Shown: positions 34,372 to 43,630 of the stretch, piece by piece
Layout of the letters: the number at the start of each line of letters is the position of its first letter
Numbering within the stretch: position 1 is the first letter of the stretch
NCBI RefSeq assembly: GCF_000330885.1
Contig: NC_020062.1
Coordinates: 318,374 to 382,373, forward strand
Reading direction: 5' to 3'
Source: Rhizobium tropici CIAT 899
GTDB taxonomy: Bacteria > Pseudomonadota > Alphaproteobacteria > Rhizobiales > Rhizobiaceae
DNA: 64,000 nucleotides
Made by a program: the position numbers and the translations under genes
The notes under the pieces: generated by a model
The model's database searches: none
Told to the model about the DNA's origin: nothing
Seen by the model: only the letters and a program-made list of their open reading frames with translations

Positions 34372-35931
34372 TCAGTTCGGTTTGGGATAATACCAAGCAT
34401 AACCAAAGTGATAACGATCCGGCTCCTTGCCGTAGTAATAGGGAAGGGCAATGTCCTGCTGCGGCGGCAGTTCTGCCGCCGTCCCGTATTTCGACGTCAG
34501 CCATAGCTGCAGTGCGTTTGGCATGGTTGATTGATGCCCGTCCCGTTCGTTCCAGACCAATAGGACCGGTCCATCGCCTATGACCTGGCGGGTGAGATCC
34601 GACGCAGGATATTCCGTCGATATGACCGATGTGTGCGGCATGTTCACCCGCAGGTTACCGGCCTTGAGCCAGGTCGTCGTGACGACCGCCGAGGGTTGTT
34701 TTCCTTCTGCGGTGACGACCTTATCAACGAAGGTGGCATAGGGCGCGTTCAGATGCTCATAAGAATGGAAAAACCGCGCAAAAACGACACCTCCGGCTAT
34801 GATCAGCGGCAGCGCAATCATCATGACGATGGGTAGATAAAGGAATTTCTTTATATCGGCCTGGCTTTGCTGTCCCGCTGCATCGAGTTTCAGACAGAAG
34901 TAGGCCGGCAGCAGAAACAGGAAGGGGAGCAGCCAGCGGTCGCGAAACTCCGTAAGCGTGATCACTAGTATCAACACCAGCAGGATCGCGACGGTGCTTA
35001 AAAGTATTCTGTCAACGAAATCGCTCCATTCACTTCTGGCCCGCAGCGAACGCAGGAATGATTGACGGAAGAACAGCAGAAAGATCACGCTCGTGGGAGC
35101 AATGATGGCGACGCTCGTCTTTATCAGCTCCAGAAGTCCGAAACCGATATCGGAAAGCTTTCCGCCGGCGCCTTGCTCCGACATGGTTTGGACAGTCGTT
35201 GTCAGGACCCGATCCATGTTGGACACCATCCATATCGCGTGCGGGAGGAACACGAGAACGGCGATTGCGAGCGTCAGCAGGAGGCGCCAGTCCAGGAGCC
35301 TTTTTCGCCCGACCGGATGAAAGAAGGTCGCGATGAGGACACTGCCAATCACCAGAGCGAAATTGTACTTCGTCAGCATGCCGAGCCCGGCCCAAAGCCC
35401 GATCAGCGCGTAGGAGAGGACTGTCGGGCGACGGATGGTGACGATGACGAAATAGATCAACATGAGCACCGCAAGCAGGGTGCCGACGGTATGCGTCAGG
35501 TCTCTCTGCGCCTGCCAGAACATCTGTGGCATCGTCAGGAGCGATAGCGTTCCGACCGCCGCCAGCCTTTTGTCGGCCAAGAGCAATCGCAGAAGCTTGT
35601 AATAGGCGAGATAGACCAGGAAAAGCAGAAGATTCTTCACGATGACGAGCGATGCGACACTCGTGCCGAAAATTTCGAAGATGCCGTACTGAATCCAGTT
35701 GTAGAGCGGCGGCTGGGCGTCGTAGCCCCAGGCGAGCCATTGGCCGACGAGAAACTGCTGCGCTTCGTCGATCCGCAGCGAGCTCGATATGGCAATGCGG
35801 ATGGCTGCCTGGACGATGAAATATATCGCCAGGCTCCAGGTTACCCACCAATATTCGGAGGATGACCTGCTGTCGATTGATGCAGTCTGCTGTCCGGCGC
35901 CGGCAAGACTGTCTTTTCCCAGGGGATTCAT
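34372..35931 (-). CDS. ArnT/GT39-like membrane glycosyltransferase
   Basis: A 519-residue protein with about 11-12 membrane segments in its first 400 residues and a soluble C-terminal part. The first periplasmic loop holds SLRIDEAQQFLVGQWLAWGY then DAQPPLYNWIQY. The acidic and QPPLY elements are those of dolichyl- or undecaprenyl-phosphate-dependent glycosyltransferases (PMT_2 domain, GT39/GT83). It likely transfers a sugar from a lipid-linked donor to an envelope acceptor. ATG at 35931 has GGAG 6 bases upstream, better than the extension to 35976. No envelope biosynthesis neighbours help to fix the acceptor. Confidence 0.85.
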   Translation of the reverse strand: MNPLGKDSLAGAGQQTASIDSRSSSEYWWVTWSLAIYFIVQAAIRIAISSSLRIDEAQQFLVGQWLAWGYDAQPPLYNWIQYGIFEIFGTSVASLVIVKNLLLFLVYLAYYKLLRLLLADKRLAAVGTLSLLTMPQMFWQAQRDLTHTVGTLLAVLMLIYFVIVTIRRPTVLSYALIGLWAGLGMLTKYNFALVIGSVLIATFFHPVGRKRLLDWRLLLTLAIAVLVFLPHAIWMVSNMDRVLTTTVQTMSEQGAGGKLSDIGFGLLELIKTSVAIIAPTSVIFLLFFRQSFLRSLRARSEWSDFVDRILLSTVAILLVLILVITLTEFRDRWLLPFLFLLPAYFCLKLDAAGQQSQADIKKFLYLPIVMMIALPLIIAGGVVFARFFHSYEHLNAPYATFVDKVVTAEGKQPSAVVTTTWLKAGNLRVNMPHTSVISTEYPASDLTRQVIGDGPVLLVWNERDGHQSTMPNALQLWLTSKYGTAAELPPQQDIALPYYYGKEPDRYHFGYAWYYPKPN

Positions 35932-36234
35932 CCGGTTCTCCGTGCGATTGCCAAGATCGTTGCACGGCCATCTCATGGATGGAGCGACAGCACAATCGTT
36001 TTCAGTGGGATTTCTAGGGTTGGCATGTCGAGGATAGATCTAATTCCTCAGATATCGTTCCCGAGCAGCCGGGGTCATTAAAGTATCCTCGTCATTCATT
36101 GCATTCAGCTTTCCGACATCATGCCGGTCGAATTCGCATGGTCAATAATTGACGAGGGCTGCGGGAGTATGAAGGCCACACCCGGCGCCAACAATAAATT
36201 TTCTCTGAATGTTGCCGTAATCTCTTTGAGATCA

Positions 36235-36263
36235 GTTGTCAAACATACCGAATGTATGTATAT
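36235..36263 (+). promoter_or_regulatory. Sigma-70-type promoter for an intergenic RNA
   Basis: GTTGTC, 17 bases, then GTATAT. This fits the rhizobial housekeeping pattern CTTGAC-N17-CTATAT with one mismatch in the -10 box and two in the -35 box. The predicted start is near 36270. Confidence 0.6.
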
Positions 36264-36269
36264 AGAACC

Positions 36270-36441
36270 CAAGCTTGGGCGAGGGGCGCTTTTCAAACTC
36301 CGAGTCCGACCGCCATCCGACACTCTGTGTCGGTAGCCGCAGCCCATCGTTCCAATCCGATGCGGCTGTCCACCCCGATCGGTTGACCTCCGATCAAGAC
36401 GAGAAGGATTCGGCTTTCCCTCCGAATCCTTCTCTTTTTTT
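36270..36441 (+). ncRNA. Candidate trans-acting small RNA, about 170 nt
   Basis: A promoter ends at 36263 and a perfect intrinsic terminator ends at 36441, with no open frame of note on this strand between them. Four stems can form in order: 36317-36323/36327-36333 (CCGACAC/GTGTCGG); AGCCGC and ATCG with CGAT and GCGGCT around 36335-36370; GATCGG/CCGATC around 36378-36396; and the terminator stem. Size and plan suit the abundant rhizobial alpha-r small RNA families (about 80-190 nt), but I cannot assign a family. No + strand gene lies upstream that the terminator could serve; the upstream gene points the other way. Confidence 0.65.
36401..36441 (+). terminator. Strong Rho-independent terminator
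   Basis: A perfect 13-bp stem (GAGAAGGATTCGG, 36401-36413, with CCGAATCCTTCTC, 36422-36434), an 8-base loop and seven T. It is the clearest intrinsic terminator in the window and works only on the + strand. Confidence 0.9.
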
Positions 36442-36848
36442 GAGCTGCTTGGACTTTTGCCTTCTGCATGGACGCGGAAATAGGCTCCGTCTCGAAACAC
36501 TCGATCCTATCGAGTTTGACCCAAGCGAACATGCCCCTCGACTTTATAGAGGTTTACCGTCTGCTGTTCATGCGGCTGGCTGCCGTAATTCCTCGATCTG
36601 CCCGCGGAGCCAGCGATGCGCCGCACTCGATCGCGGCGATACCAGGTCCGGACGAATGGAAAGCTCGGCAGGACGAAGGGCACCTCAGGACATAGACGGA
36701 CGGCAATACGCTCGGCCAGGACATCGCGTTCGCGACGGCGCATTTGAGAGCACTGGCCAGGCCCGCCTGCATCCATTTTAAATGTTGCGGAACCTTTTGC
36801 CATCAAGCGCTTTTCATTTGACGATTTCAGGAACCATGTGGTTGTCAT

Positions 36849-38138
36849 TTGTCACGCTCATCCCCCAACGACCACCAGCAAGCCCGAGCTCTCATCCCAC
36901 TTGGATTTCTGAATTTCTTCATGGCCGATGTTCAGGCGGGCATCGGCCCGTTCCTCGGCGTTTTCCTCGTTGCTCATGGCTGGCAAAGCGGCTCGATCGG
37001 CTCCGTCATGACGATCGGCGGAATTGCGGGGATGGTGATGATGGCCCCTGCCGGAGCTTTCATCGATGAGACCACGCATAAGCGCACATGCGTGATCGTG
37101 CTTGGCATCTGCACTGTCCTCGCCTCGATGATCATATTGGTGTCGCAGCTCTTCTGGGTCGTGGCGCTGTCGCAGGTTGCGACCGCTATTGCCGGCGCCG
37201 CGATCGGGCCAGCGCTTAATGGCATTACTCTCGGCATTGTCCGGCAGGCGGGCTTCAATCGGCAGAATGGTTACAATCAGGCATTCAATCATGCCGGCAA
37301 CCTGATCGGCGCCGGGCTGTCGGGATGGCTCGGCTGGATGTTCGGGCTTACTGCCGTGTTCTGGCTGTCAGCCGTCTTCGGCGTGCTGACTATCATTTCC
37401 GTGTTGATGATCCCATCCGATGCGATCGACGATGATGAAGCGCGTGGCGCGACCCTTGCTGCCGTTGGTCCGATAGAGGAAACGGAGCCTCCCAGACACC
37501 GAAAACCGAGCGGCTTCAGGGTGCTCGCAGAATCGAAGCCGCTGCTGATCCTGGCTGGCGCGCTTGCATTGTTTCATCTTGGCAACGGCGCGATGTTGCC
37601 ATTGTTCGGGCTGGCTGTCGTCTCCGCCGGTCAGGCCGATCCCGCGGGCTTCGTCGCGCTGACGGTGGTGGTGGCGCAGGGCATCATGATCATCACTTCT
37701 CTGATCGCGATGCATATGGCGGAAAGAAGAGGGCAATGGCTCGTGCTGCTGGTTTCGTTCGCCTCCTTGCCGATCCGCGGCTTCGTGGCGGCGCATCTGA
37801 TTACGTCCTGGGGTGTCTATCCCGTTCAGGTTCTCGATGGTATCGGCGCGGGCTTGCAAAGCGTTGCCGTGCCGACGCTCGTCGCCCGCATCCTGAACGG
37901 AACCGGCCGTATCAATGTCGGCCAGGGTGTCGTTATGACCATGCAAGGGGTCGGCGCATCCCTGAGCCCGGCGATCGGCGGCTGGCTGGCGCAGGAGATC
38001 GGTTACAGTCTGATGTTCATGATCCTCGGCAGCTTTGCGCTCGGGTCGATTGCGCTTTGGGTAGGGTTTCATGGGGTGCTGCGCGTGGCCGCTTCCGCGC
38101 CGGGGCGACCTCAGGGCGTCGTGTTCTCAGGCGATTGA
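36849..38138 (+). CDS. MFS transporter
   Basis: A 429-residue major facilitator with 12 hydrophobic segments. The N-terminal half has LGFLNFFMADVQAGIGPFLG and the motif-A-like loop APAGAFIDETTHKR. A polar central loop lies at about residues 180-220. The whole resembles the YfcJ/YhhS-like group of drug or metabolite exporters with a FMADVQAGIGPF signature. The start is unsure: the first in-frame candidate after a stop is TTG at 36849 without a clear ribosome site, and the next ATG (36921) would remove the start of segment 1. Substrate unknown. Converges with the YigZ-type gene. Confidence 0.83.
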   Translation: MSRSSPNDHQQARALIPLGFLNFFMADVQAGIGPFLGVFLVAHGWQSGSIGSVMTIGGIAGMVMMAPAGAFIDETTHKRTCVIVLGICTVLASMIILVSQLFWVVALSQVATAIAGAAIGPALNGITLGIVRQAGFNRQNGYNQAFNHAGNLIGAGLSGWLGWMFGLTAVFWLSAVFGVLTIISVLMIPSDAIDDDEARGATLAAVGPIEETEPPRHRKPSGFRVLAESKPLLILAGALALFHLGNGAMLPLFGLAVVSAGQADPAGFVALTVVVAQGIMIITSLIAMHMAERRGQWLVLLVSFASLPIRGFVAAHLITSWGVYPVQVLDGIGAGLQSVAVPTLVARILNGTGRINVGQGVVMTMQGVGASLSPAIGGWLAQEIGYSLMFMILGSFALGSIALWVGFHGVLRVAASAPGRPQGVVFSGD

Positions 38139-38207
38139 TTGCCTATCTCCGCCCTATTGCGGGGCCAGGAAAGCGTCATCCTTTGGGCATATCCCTGAGC
38201 GCTCCGA

Positions 38208-38792
38208 TCAATCGAGTTTTACCGTGGCGCGGCCGCTCGTGAGATCCCGAATAGTGTCAAAAACCTGTTCGGCGAGCGACGCGGCTATGGTCACGCTGAG
38301 CAGAGCTCCGGATTCGGTGAAACGCTCTTCCAGAACCTGCACGCCGGCCTCGGTATGAAGTTTCGCTTTTACGAGAGCGAGGTGCGAAAACTGCACATCG
38401 ATCGTTGCTGCGATGGTTGGAAGTATTTCTCTTTTCTCCATGCCTTGCAGACATTGCGCGGCAGTGCCGCCATAGGCGCGGATCAGTCCGCCTGCACCCA
38501 AAAGAGTGCCGCCGAACCAGCGTGTCACGACGACGGCGACCATATCCAATTCGAAGCCATCGATGGCCTGGAGGATCGGCTTGCCGGCCGTGCCGCTCGG
38601 CTCGCCATCATCGCTGAAGCGATAGTTCTGTCCGATACGCCAGGCCCAGCAATTGTGATTGGCATCTGTGACAGAGCGCTGCGCGACAAACGCCTTTGCT
38701 GCCTCGGTATCGGCGATCGGAGCTGCCGTCGCAACGAACCGGCTTCGCTTGATTTCCTGATTGGCGGTGGCGATCGAAACAAGCTCAAACAT
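38208..38792 (-). CDS. YigZ/IMPACT family protein
   Basis: A 194-residue protein of the YigZ family: N-terminal IMPACT (UPF0029) domain with IKRSRFVATAAPI, the signature DANHNCWAWRIG, SDDGEPSGTAGKPIL and VVVTRWFGGTLLGAGGLIRAYG, then a C-terminal DUF1949 domain. The eukaryotic relative regulates the kinase Gcn2; the bacterial function is still unclear, and nucleic acid or ribosome binding has been proposed. ATG at 38792 has AGAGG just upstream; the open frame continues to 38978 but that lead has no family match. Confidence 0.9.
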   Translation of the reverse strand: MFELVSIATANQEIKRSRFVATAAPIADTEAAKAFVAQRSVTDANHNCWAWRIGQNYRFSDDGEPSGTAGKPILQAIDGFELDMVAVVVTRWFGGTLLGAGGLIRAYGGTAAQCLQGMEKREILPTIAATIDVQFSHLALVKAKLHTEAGVQVLEERFTESGALLSVTIAASLAEQVFDTIRDLTSGRATVKLD

Positions 38793-39295
38793 ATCGCCTC
38801 TTAGCCAATTTCGTGCACGCTGCGAAGAGGCAGTTGCCGCCGCCCGAAAAGACATGCGGTGGCGCGCGGCGAGGTAAAAATGATGAGCATAGCCGTGGAA
38901 AGTATCCAAGGTCTTCGATGGCGTAGCCGAAGCTCGTTGAGCATGATCCAGGCGGGGAAAGCTCTGCCTCATTTGCATGAGGCAGAGCAGAGAGCCTTAT
39001 CGGCGCCTCGTGCGAAACTTTGTTGGGGGCGCAAGTATTCGCACGCACACAGTGTACAACGGCTAGCTGAAACGTAGCTGAGGCTCTGAAGCTCCATGAT
39101 CTCAGGTCTTCGACCTAAAATCCGAATTCGCCTTGAAATCAAGGCGATAGAACGGGAGATCGCCCGAAAGCCATCCACACTTTCTAGCATTTTGATTTAG
39201 CCGCGAGTCTCATGCACTCGCAGCCGCCGAGGCGGTCGACGTCACGTCGGCGACGTCGATTCCCCGGCCGTGAGAGGCAGGATGGAACTCTGTGA
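38793..39295. other. 503-bp intergenic region between yigZ-like gene and prc
   Basis: No credible gene. It contains a perfect 12-bp stem at 38961-38988 (separate entry) and a 9-2-9 palindrome TCGCCTTGA-AA-TCAAGGCGA at 39128-39147. Nothing else can be supported. Confidence 0.5.
38961..38988 (-). terminator. Perfect stem-loop, possible end of a minus-strand transcript
   Basis: GCTCTGCCTCAT and ATGAGGCAGAGC form a 12-bp stem with a 4-base loop. On the minus strand TTTCCCC follows. It lies 308 bases after the prc stop, so it may end a long prc 3' region or an unseen minus-strand RNA. Confidence 0.4.
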
Positions 39296-41392
39296 CTACT
39301 TTGCCGCGGCCCTGGACATGCCGGCCTGGAGGTCAGCCTCATCGGCAACGATGGAGGCCGCCTCGTTCTGCAGGATATCCTTTGCGTTCTTGCGGGCCTT
39401 CTCGATGGCGATATCGGCGCTCAAGCTGCGCTCATTGGCCTGCAGGCCATCATCCTCGCCGGTATCGATGCCATCATTCGCCTGCCCGCGCGCCTTGATG
39501 CGGTTTGCCTGGGCGGTCAGCTCGTTGCGGCGTTCGGCTTCGTTGAGGGAGATGACCTTCTTGTCGCGCTGCTCTTTCAGCGTGGTGACGTCTTCCATGA
39601 AGCGCTTATATTCCGGATCATCCTTCACTCGCGCGTCATGACGGCTTTGCAGCTGCGGCAGCAGCGCCTGGAGGTCACCCCAGGGCTTGTAGTTCGCAGG
39701 CTTCACCTGCGTCCAAGGCAGCGCGTTGTCGTAGCTGGATTCGCCGAAGGCTTTGAGGTCCGAAATTCCGGGCAGGCTGATATCCGGCGTCACGCCGCGC
39801 AACTGCGTCGTACCGCCGTTGACGCGGAAGAATTGAGCGACGGTCAGTTTCAGCTCGCCGAATTTCGGTTTCTGATTGTGGGCCACCTGATCGAGATTAA
39901 CAACGGTTTGCACCGTGCCCTTGCCGAAGCTCGGTTCGCCGATGATCACGCCGCGACCGTAATCCTGGATCGCTGCGGCGAAGATCTCGGAGGCCGATGC
40001 CGAGCCGCGATTGATCAGCACGCCGACCGGGCCGGTCCAGGCCGGAGTGGCAAGATCATCGCTCTCGACCTCCACCTCGCCGCCCGCATCGCGCTGCTGG
40101 ACGACAGGACCCTTGCCGACGAAGAGCCCCGTCAGGTCGATCGCTTCCGACAGCGAGCCGCCGCCATTATTGCGCAGGTCGATCAGGACGCCGTCGACCT
40201 TCTCCTGCTTCAACTCGCCGAGAAGCTTGGCGACATCGCGGCTGGCGCTGCGGTAATCCTTGTCGCCCTTGCGCCGGGCTTCGAAATCCTCATAGAAAGC
40301 CGGCAGAGTGATCACGCCGATCCTGCGCGTCGTGTTGCCGTCCTTCACGGACAGGATCGTCTGCTTGGCGGCCTGTTTGTCGAGGCTGATCTTGTCACGG
40401 ACGAGACTGATGACGTGATGCTTGCCGTCCGGCCCGGCATCAGAAGGCAAAATGTCGAGGCGCACGACCGAACCCTTAGCGCCGCGTATCATCTGCACGA
40501 TTTCATCGAGCCGCGTGCCGACGACTTCCTTGATCGGGCCGTTCTCGCCTTGACCGACACCGATGATGCGGTCACCGACCGCAAGCTTGCCGGACAATTG
40601 CGCCGGGCCGCCGGCAACCAGTTCGCGGATCGTCGTATAGTCGTCCCTTTCCTGCAGCACCGCGCCGATACCGACCAGGGAAAGTTTCATCGAAATATCG
40701 AATTCCGCCGAGGCGGTCGCGCCGAAATAGTCGGTGTGCGGATCGACTGACGTCGTATAGGCGTCCATGAACGTCTGAAAGACATCGTCGTTCTTGTATT
40801 TATAGGCGCGCTCCAGCGAGTTTTCGTAACGCTTGTCCAGCGTATCGCGAATGGCGGCATCATCCTTGCCGGCAAGCTTCAGGCGCAGCCAGTCGTTCTT
40901 GACGCGTTTGCGCCAGAGATCATCGCTTTCAGCTTCGGTTTGTGGCCAAGGCTCCTTGTCACGCGCAAGCGCGTAGTCTTCCTTGGCGGTAAAGTCCAGC
41001 TTCTGGTTGAGCAGGCTGCGCGCATAGGTCATGCGATCGACGACGCGCTGCTCGTAGACGTTGAAGATGGAAAACGGGATATTCAGGTCTTCCTGATTGA
41101 TGGCGTCATCGATCTTGGTGCTGCCCGCCATGAACTTGTCGATATCGCTTTGCAGGAAGATGACACGATCCGGATCGAGGGACTTGATGAAGCGATTCAT
41201 GATCCTGGCAGACAGGACGTCGTCGAGCGGAACGGGCTTGTAGTGGAAGCGCTGCAGAAATTGCGCCGTCAAATGAGCGGCCTGTGCCTGCTGTGGCAGC
41301 GGTGTCAAAACTGGCGGTGAACCGGCTTCCAGAGCATATGCCGATGACGCAAATGCCAGGAACAGGCAGAAGAAACCATATTTCGTACGCAT
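39296..41392 (-). CDS. prc: Carboxy-terminal (tail-specific) protease Prc
   Basis: The 698-residue periplasmic protease removes C-terminal tails or unfolded proteins. It has a Sec signal peptide (FFCLFLAFASSAYA), an N-terminal helical domain, a PDZ domain (about residues 230-300, GPAQLSGKLAVGDRIIGVG) and the S41 catalytic core with serine in NRGSASASEIFAAA and lysine in EPSFGKGTVQ. A C-terminal DUF3340-like domain ends the chain. Length is close to E. coli Prc (682) and far above the shorter CtpA type. ATG at 41392 is used; TTG at 41395 adds one residue. Confidence 0.93.
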   Translation of the reverse strand: MRTKYGFFCLFLAFASSAYALEAGSPPVLTPLPQQAQAAHLTAQFLQRFHYKPVPLDDVLSARIMNRFIKSLDPDRVIFLQSDIDKFMAGSTKIDDAINQEDLNIPFSIFNVYEQRVVDRMTYARSLLNQKLDFTAKEDYALARDKEPWPQTEAESDDLWRKRVKNDWLRLKLAGKDDAAIRDTLDKRYENSLERAYKYKNDDVFQTFMDAYTTSVDPHTDYFGATASAEFDISMKLSLVGIGAVLQERDDYTTIRELVAGGPAQLSGKLAVGDRIIGVGQGENGPIKEVVGTRLDEIVQMIRGAKGSVVRLDILPSDAGPDGKHHVISLVRDKISLDKQAAKQTILSVKDGNTTRRIGVITLPAFYEDFEARRKGDKDYRSASRDVAKLLGELKQEKVDGVLIDLRNNGGGSLSEAIDLTGLFVGKGPVVQQRDAGGEVEVESDDLATPAWTGPVGVLINRGSASASEIFAAAIQDYGRGVIIGEPSFGKGTVQTVVNLDQVAHNQKPKFGELKLTVAQFFRVNGGTTQLRGVTPDISLPGISDLKAFGESSYDNALPWTQVKPANYKPWGDLQALLPQLQSRHDARVKDDPEYKRFMEDVTTLKEQRDKKVISLNEAERRNELTAQANRIKARGQANDGIDTGEDDGLQANERSLSADIAIEKARKNAKDILQNEAASIVADEADLQAGMSRAAAK

Positions 41393-41936
41393 CAAGTCTT
41401 GGCCCGATTCTCAACGTTAAATGTTCAATCTATAATCTAGGTGGAACAATTATGGTTTTTTGGCAACCGGACAGATGCTTTCCGTCGGGAAAGATTCTCG
41501 AAACATTTGCGTTACGCGAGTGCGAGGATCGTCAACACATCCGCAAATACGAAGCTGGATCTACCGGATTCGACCTTGAGGTGCCGTAGAAGATGCTGCG
41601 CGAAACGTTTCTTGGCCATGCCGAGGTCCGTGTATCGTCTTTGAATCTTGAGGGTCGGAGGATCTTTCCTAGATCTCGCGACGGGCAATGTACGATAACG
41701 GAAGGGATCGCGAAAACGGTATTCGCCCCGGGCGCGCCTTCATCGCAGTAGGCGCAGGCCATCAGGCCGAAAAGTTTCGCGTCGGTAACGCGTGCGCTTC
41801 CTCTCGCATAGCAGGGAGGCGCGTGTCATGCGGATTGGATATGGCAGCCGGTACGGCTTTAACGAATTGTGGAAGAAGACCCGGAGGGAAACCAGGTCTT
41901 CTTCCGTCTCTGATCGGAGGTCTAGTTCAGATCAGA
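41393..41936. other. 544-bp intergenic region between prc and the porin gene
   Basis: I see no supported protein gene. Short frames on both strands lack ribosome sites and family character. The porin 3' hairpin lies at 41871-41905, and the AT-rich bases just before prc (41405-41460) probably contain its promoter. Confidence 0.5.
41871..41905 (-). terminator. Hairpin after the porin gene
   Basis: GGAAGAAGACC (41871-41881) pairs perfectly with GGTCTTCTTCC (41895-41905) around a 13-base loop. It begins 31 bases after the porin stop. A U-tract is missing, but the stem is strong and well placed to end or protect a highly expressed mRNA. Confidence 0.55.
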
Positions 41937-42986
41937 TTAGAAGCTGCGCTCGAAGCGGAGAACGCCAGCCCACTGGTCCTGATTGATGGAGTCCCAGTTG
42001 GTGTAGGTGACTTCCGGCTCGATGAGCAGGTTCTTGACCGGCTTCCACTTGACGTTCGTGGTTGCCGAGAAGGTCTTGTTGTCGGTGTAGGCGAGCTGGA
42101 GGTTCCACTTCAGCTTTTCGTTGACCGGAACGCCAACGCCGCCCCAGACGGCCCAGTCGCCCCAGCTCTGGCCGATCGAATCGCCATTGGCATACTTGTT
42201 GAGCTTGTCGCCGTCGGTGTTCCAGCCGCCCATCAAGAAGGCGTCGAATACGCCGAAGTCAGCGTCTACGCGAGCCTTGATGGCGCCTTCTTCGACGATC
42301 GAGTCATAACCGCCAACGATCTTGAAGCCCCATGCGCCAGCCTTGTAGCCAACACCGGCAACAACGTCAGGCAGGTAGTGGTTGGTGCTGTCTTCGCCGT
42401 TTGCGCCAGTTGCACCCTTACCGGAGTTCGAGTCTTCGACCGAGATCACAGCCGTGAAACCGTTGCCGGCGTCGTAGTTGTAGGTGATCTGGTTCAGTTC
42501 GTACGGGCCATCACCGATCACGTCGTCGTTGATGACGTCGCCGGCATAGCCGGTGAAGACGTTGAACTGCGAGTCTTCCTTACCAACGGTGAAGCCGCCG
42601 AGGCTGATGCTGGCGTGCAGCAGGTTGGTAGCCGTTGCGCCGCCGTCATTCCAGTCCCAACGCAGCTCGGTGTTGGTCTTCAGCGGGCCGTATTCGGTGT
42701 CGGTTGCCGTCTGCAGCTGCAGCTCAGCACGAGTGTGCCAGAGAGTGCCATTGTGGCTGTCTGGGCTGTAGGCGTCGTACCACTTGCCTTCGGTACGAAC
42801 CTTACCGCCGATCTTGAGGCAGGTTTCCGTGCCTGGAATGAAGAAGTAGCCAGCACCGTAGGCGTCGCAGATGCGAACGTATTCCAGCGGCTCGGGCTCA
42901 GCAGCGACGATCGCGTCAGCCGCGTGGGCACCGGATACTGCTGCCAGCGCAGCAGCGGAGCCGAGAAGAAGGCTCTTGATATTCAT
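41937..42986 (-). CDS. Rhizobial outer-membrane porin (RopA/Omp2b type)
   Basis: A 349-residue precursor with a signal peptide (MNIKSLLLGSAAALAAVSGA, cleaved near AHA) and a beta-barrel rich in alternating polar and aromatic residues, ending in F (FERSF), as needed for outer-membrane insertion. The N-terminal mature segment EYVRICDAYGAGYFFIPGTE then TCLKIGGKVR is the hallmark of the alphaproteobacterial porin family (PF02530), with two cysteines. Codon use is that of a strongly expressed gene, and GGAGAAAAA precedes the ATG. It forms general diffusion pores. Followed by a hairpin; preceded by a long AT-rich region. Confidence 0.95.
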   Translation of the reverse strand: MNIKSLLLGSAAALAAVSGAHAADAIVAAEPEPLEYVRICDAYGAGYFFIPGTETCLKIGGKVRTEGKWYDAYSPDSHNGTLWHTRAELQLQTATDTEYGPLKTNTELRWDWNDGGATATNLLHASISLGGFTVGKEDSQFNVFTGYAGDVINDDVIGDGPYELNQITYNYDAGNGFTAVISVEDSNSGKGATGANGEDSTNHYLPDVVAGVGYKAGAWGFKIVGGYDSIVEEGAIKARVDADFGVFDAFLMGGWNTDGDKLNKYANGDSIGQSWGDWAVWGGVGVPVNEKLKWNLQLAYTDNKTFSATTNVKWKPVKNLLIEPEVTYTNWDSINQDQWAGVLRFERSF

Positions 42987-43630
42987 TTTTTCTCCAATCG
43001 ATTTGCCGGATCGGAACGTAGCCGGAGGTTTTCCACCACGTTCATCAATTAGGCGTTCCCTCTAACCGAAAGCCCGAAAGACTTTCGTGGTGGCACGCTA
43101 GCGGGGCTTTTGACGCATCGGAATAGAATAATTCGAAGTTATAAAGTAATTATCGTCATAAATTCGTCAAAGATGCAAAAATACACCATAAAATCACGCG
43201 ATCTTAGTATGTATATGAAGTATATTAGAAACCTATACGTAATAAACGTACAAAATGTATGTTAATAATCGAAAATTCCGCAAAAATAGTAAGTAAAGAA
43301 TACAAACTATACCATAATTACTGAGGTGTGGGGGCAGGGCGAATCCTGATGCAATCTCACTCAAGTCAGTTAGAGGGATTGCAGAAGGATCGGAGATCGT
43401 GGTCTACGACCTGTCAATCTGCTGGTGGAGAGGCGAAAGTGCCGCTCGGCAGTGCGCCTGAAGCCGAACTTGGCCGCAGGCCACCTGCGCTCGGGCAATA
43501 CTTCAGCAGCTGATGTCCCCCCGCCAAATGACTGGATTGCGAGACCGGCGCGATTGTGAGACCGTCCGGCCCGCAAGGTTTTCAGCCGTGCAGAATGCTT
43601 TGAAGCCGCCGAAGCAGGTCCCTCTGTGCG
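42987..43630 (-). promoter_or_regulatory. 644-bp intergenic region upstream of the porin, with an AT-rich core
   Basis: No protein gene is supported. From about 43110 to 43325 the sequence is far richer in A and T than anything else in the window, with many TATAT and AATTA tracts. This is typical of a strong promoter with upstream AT-rich binding sites, likely for the porin gene. The remainder (43330-43630) shows nothing clear. Confidence 0.45.

Larger units (their letters stand above)
36010..36848. other. 840-bp intergenic region with a small RNA candidate
   Basis: No credible protein gene; small frames here are arginine- and proline-rich and lack ribosome sites. The part 36235-36441 holds a promoter, four hairpins and a terminator listed separately. 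I see nothing supported in 36010-36234 or 36442-36848. Confidence 0.6.

Noticed and set aside
36275..36781. Plus-strand frame of 168 codons
   Set aside because: It runs through the perfect intrinsic terminator at 36401-36441 and through non-coding sequence; composition is not protein-like.
41688..43052. Open frame of 454 codons opposite the porin
   Set aside because: The porin has a signal peptide, barrel pattern and codon bias of high expression; the opposite frame is a by-product.
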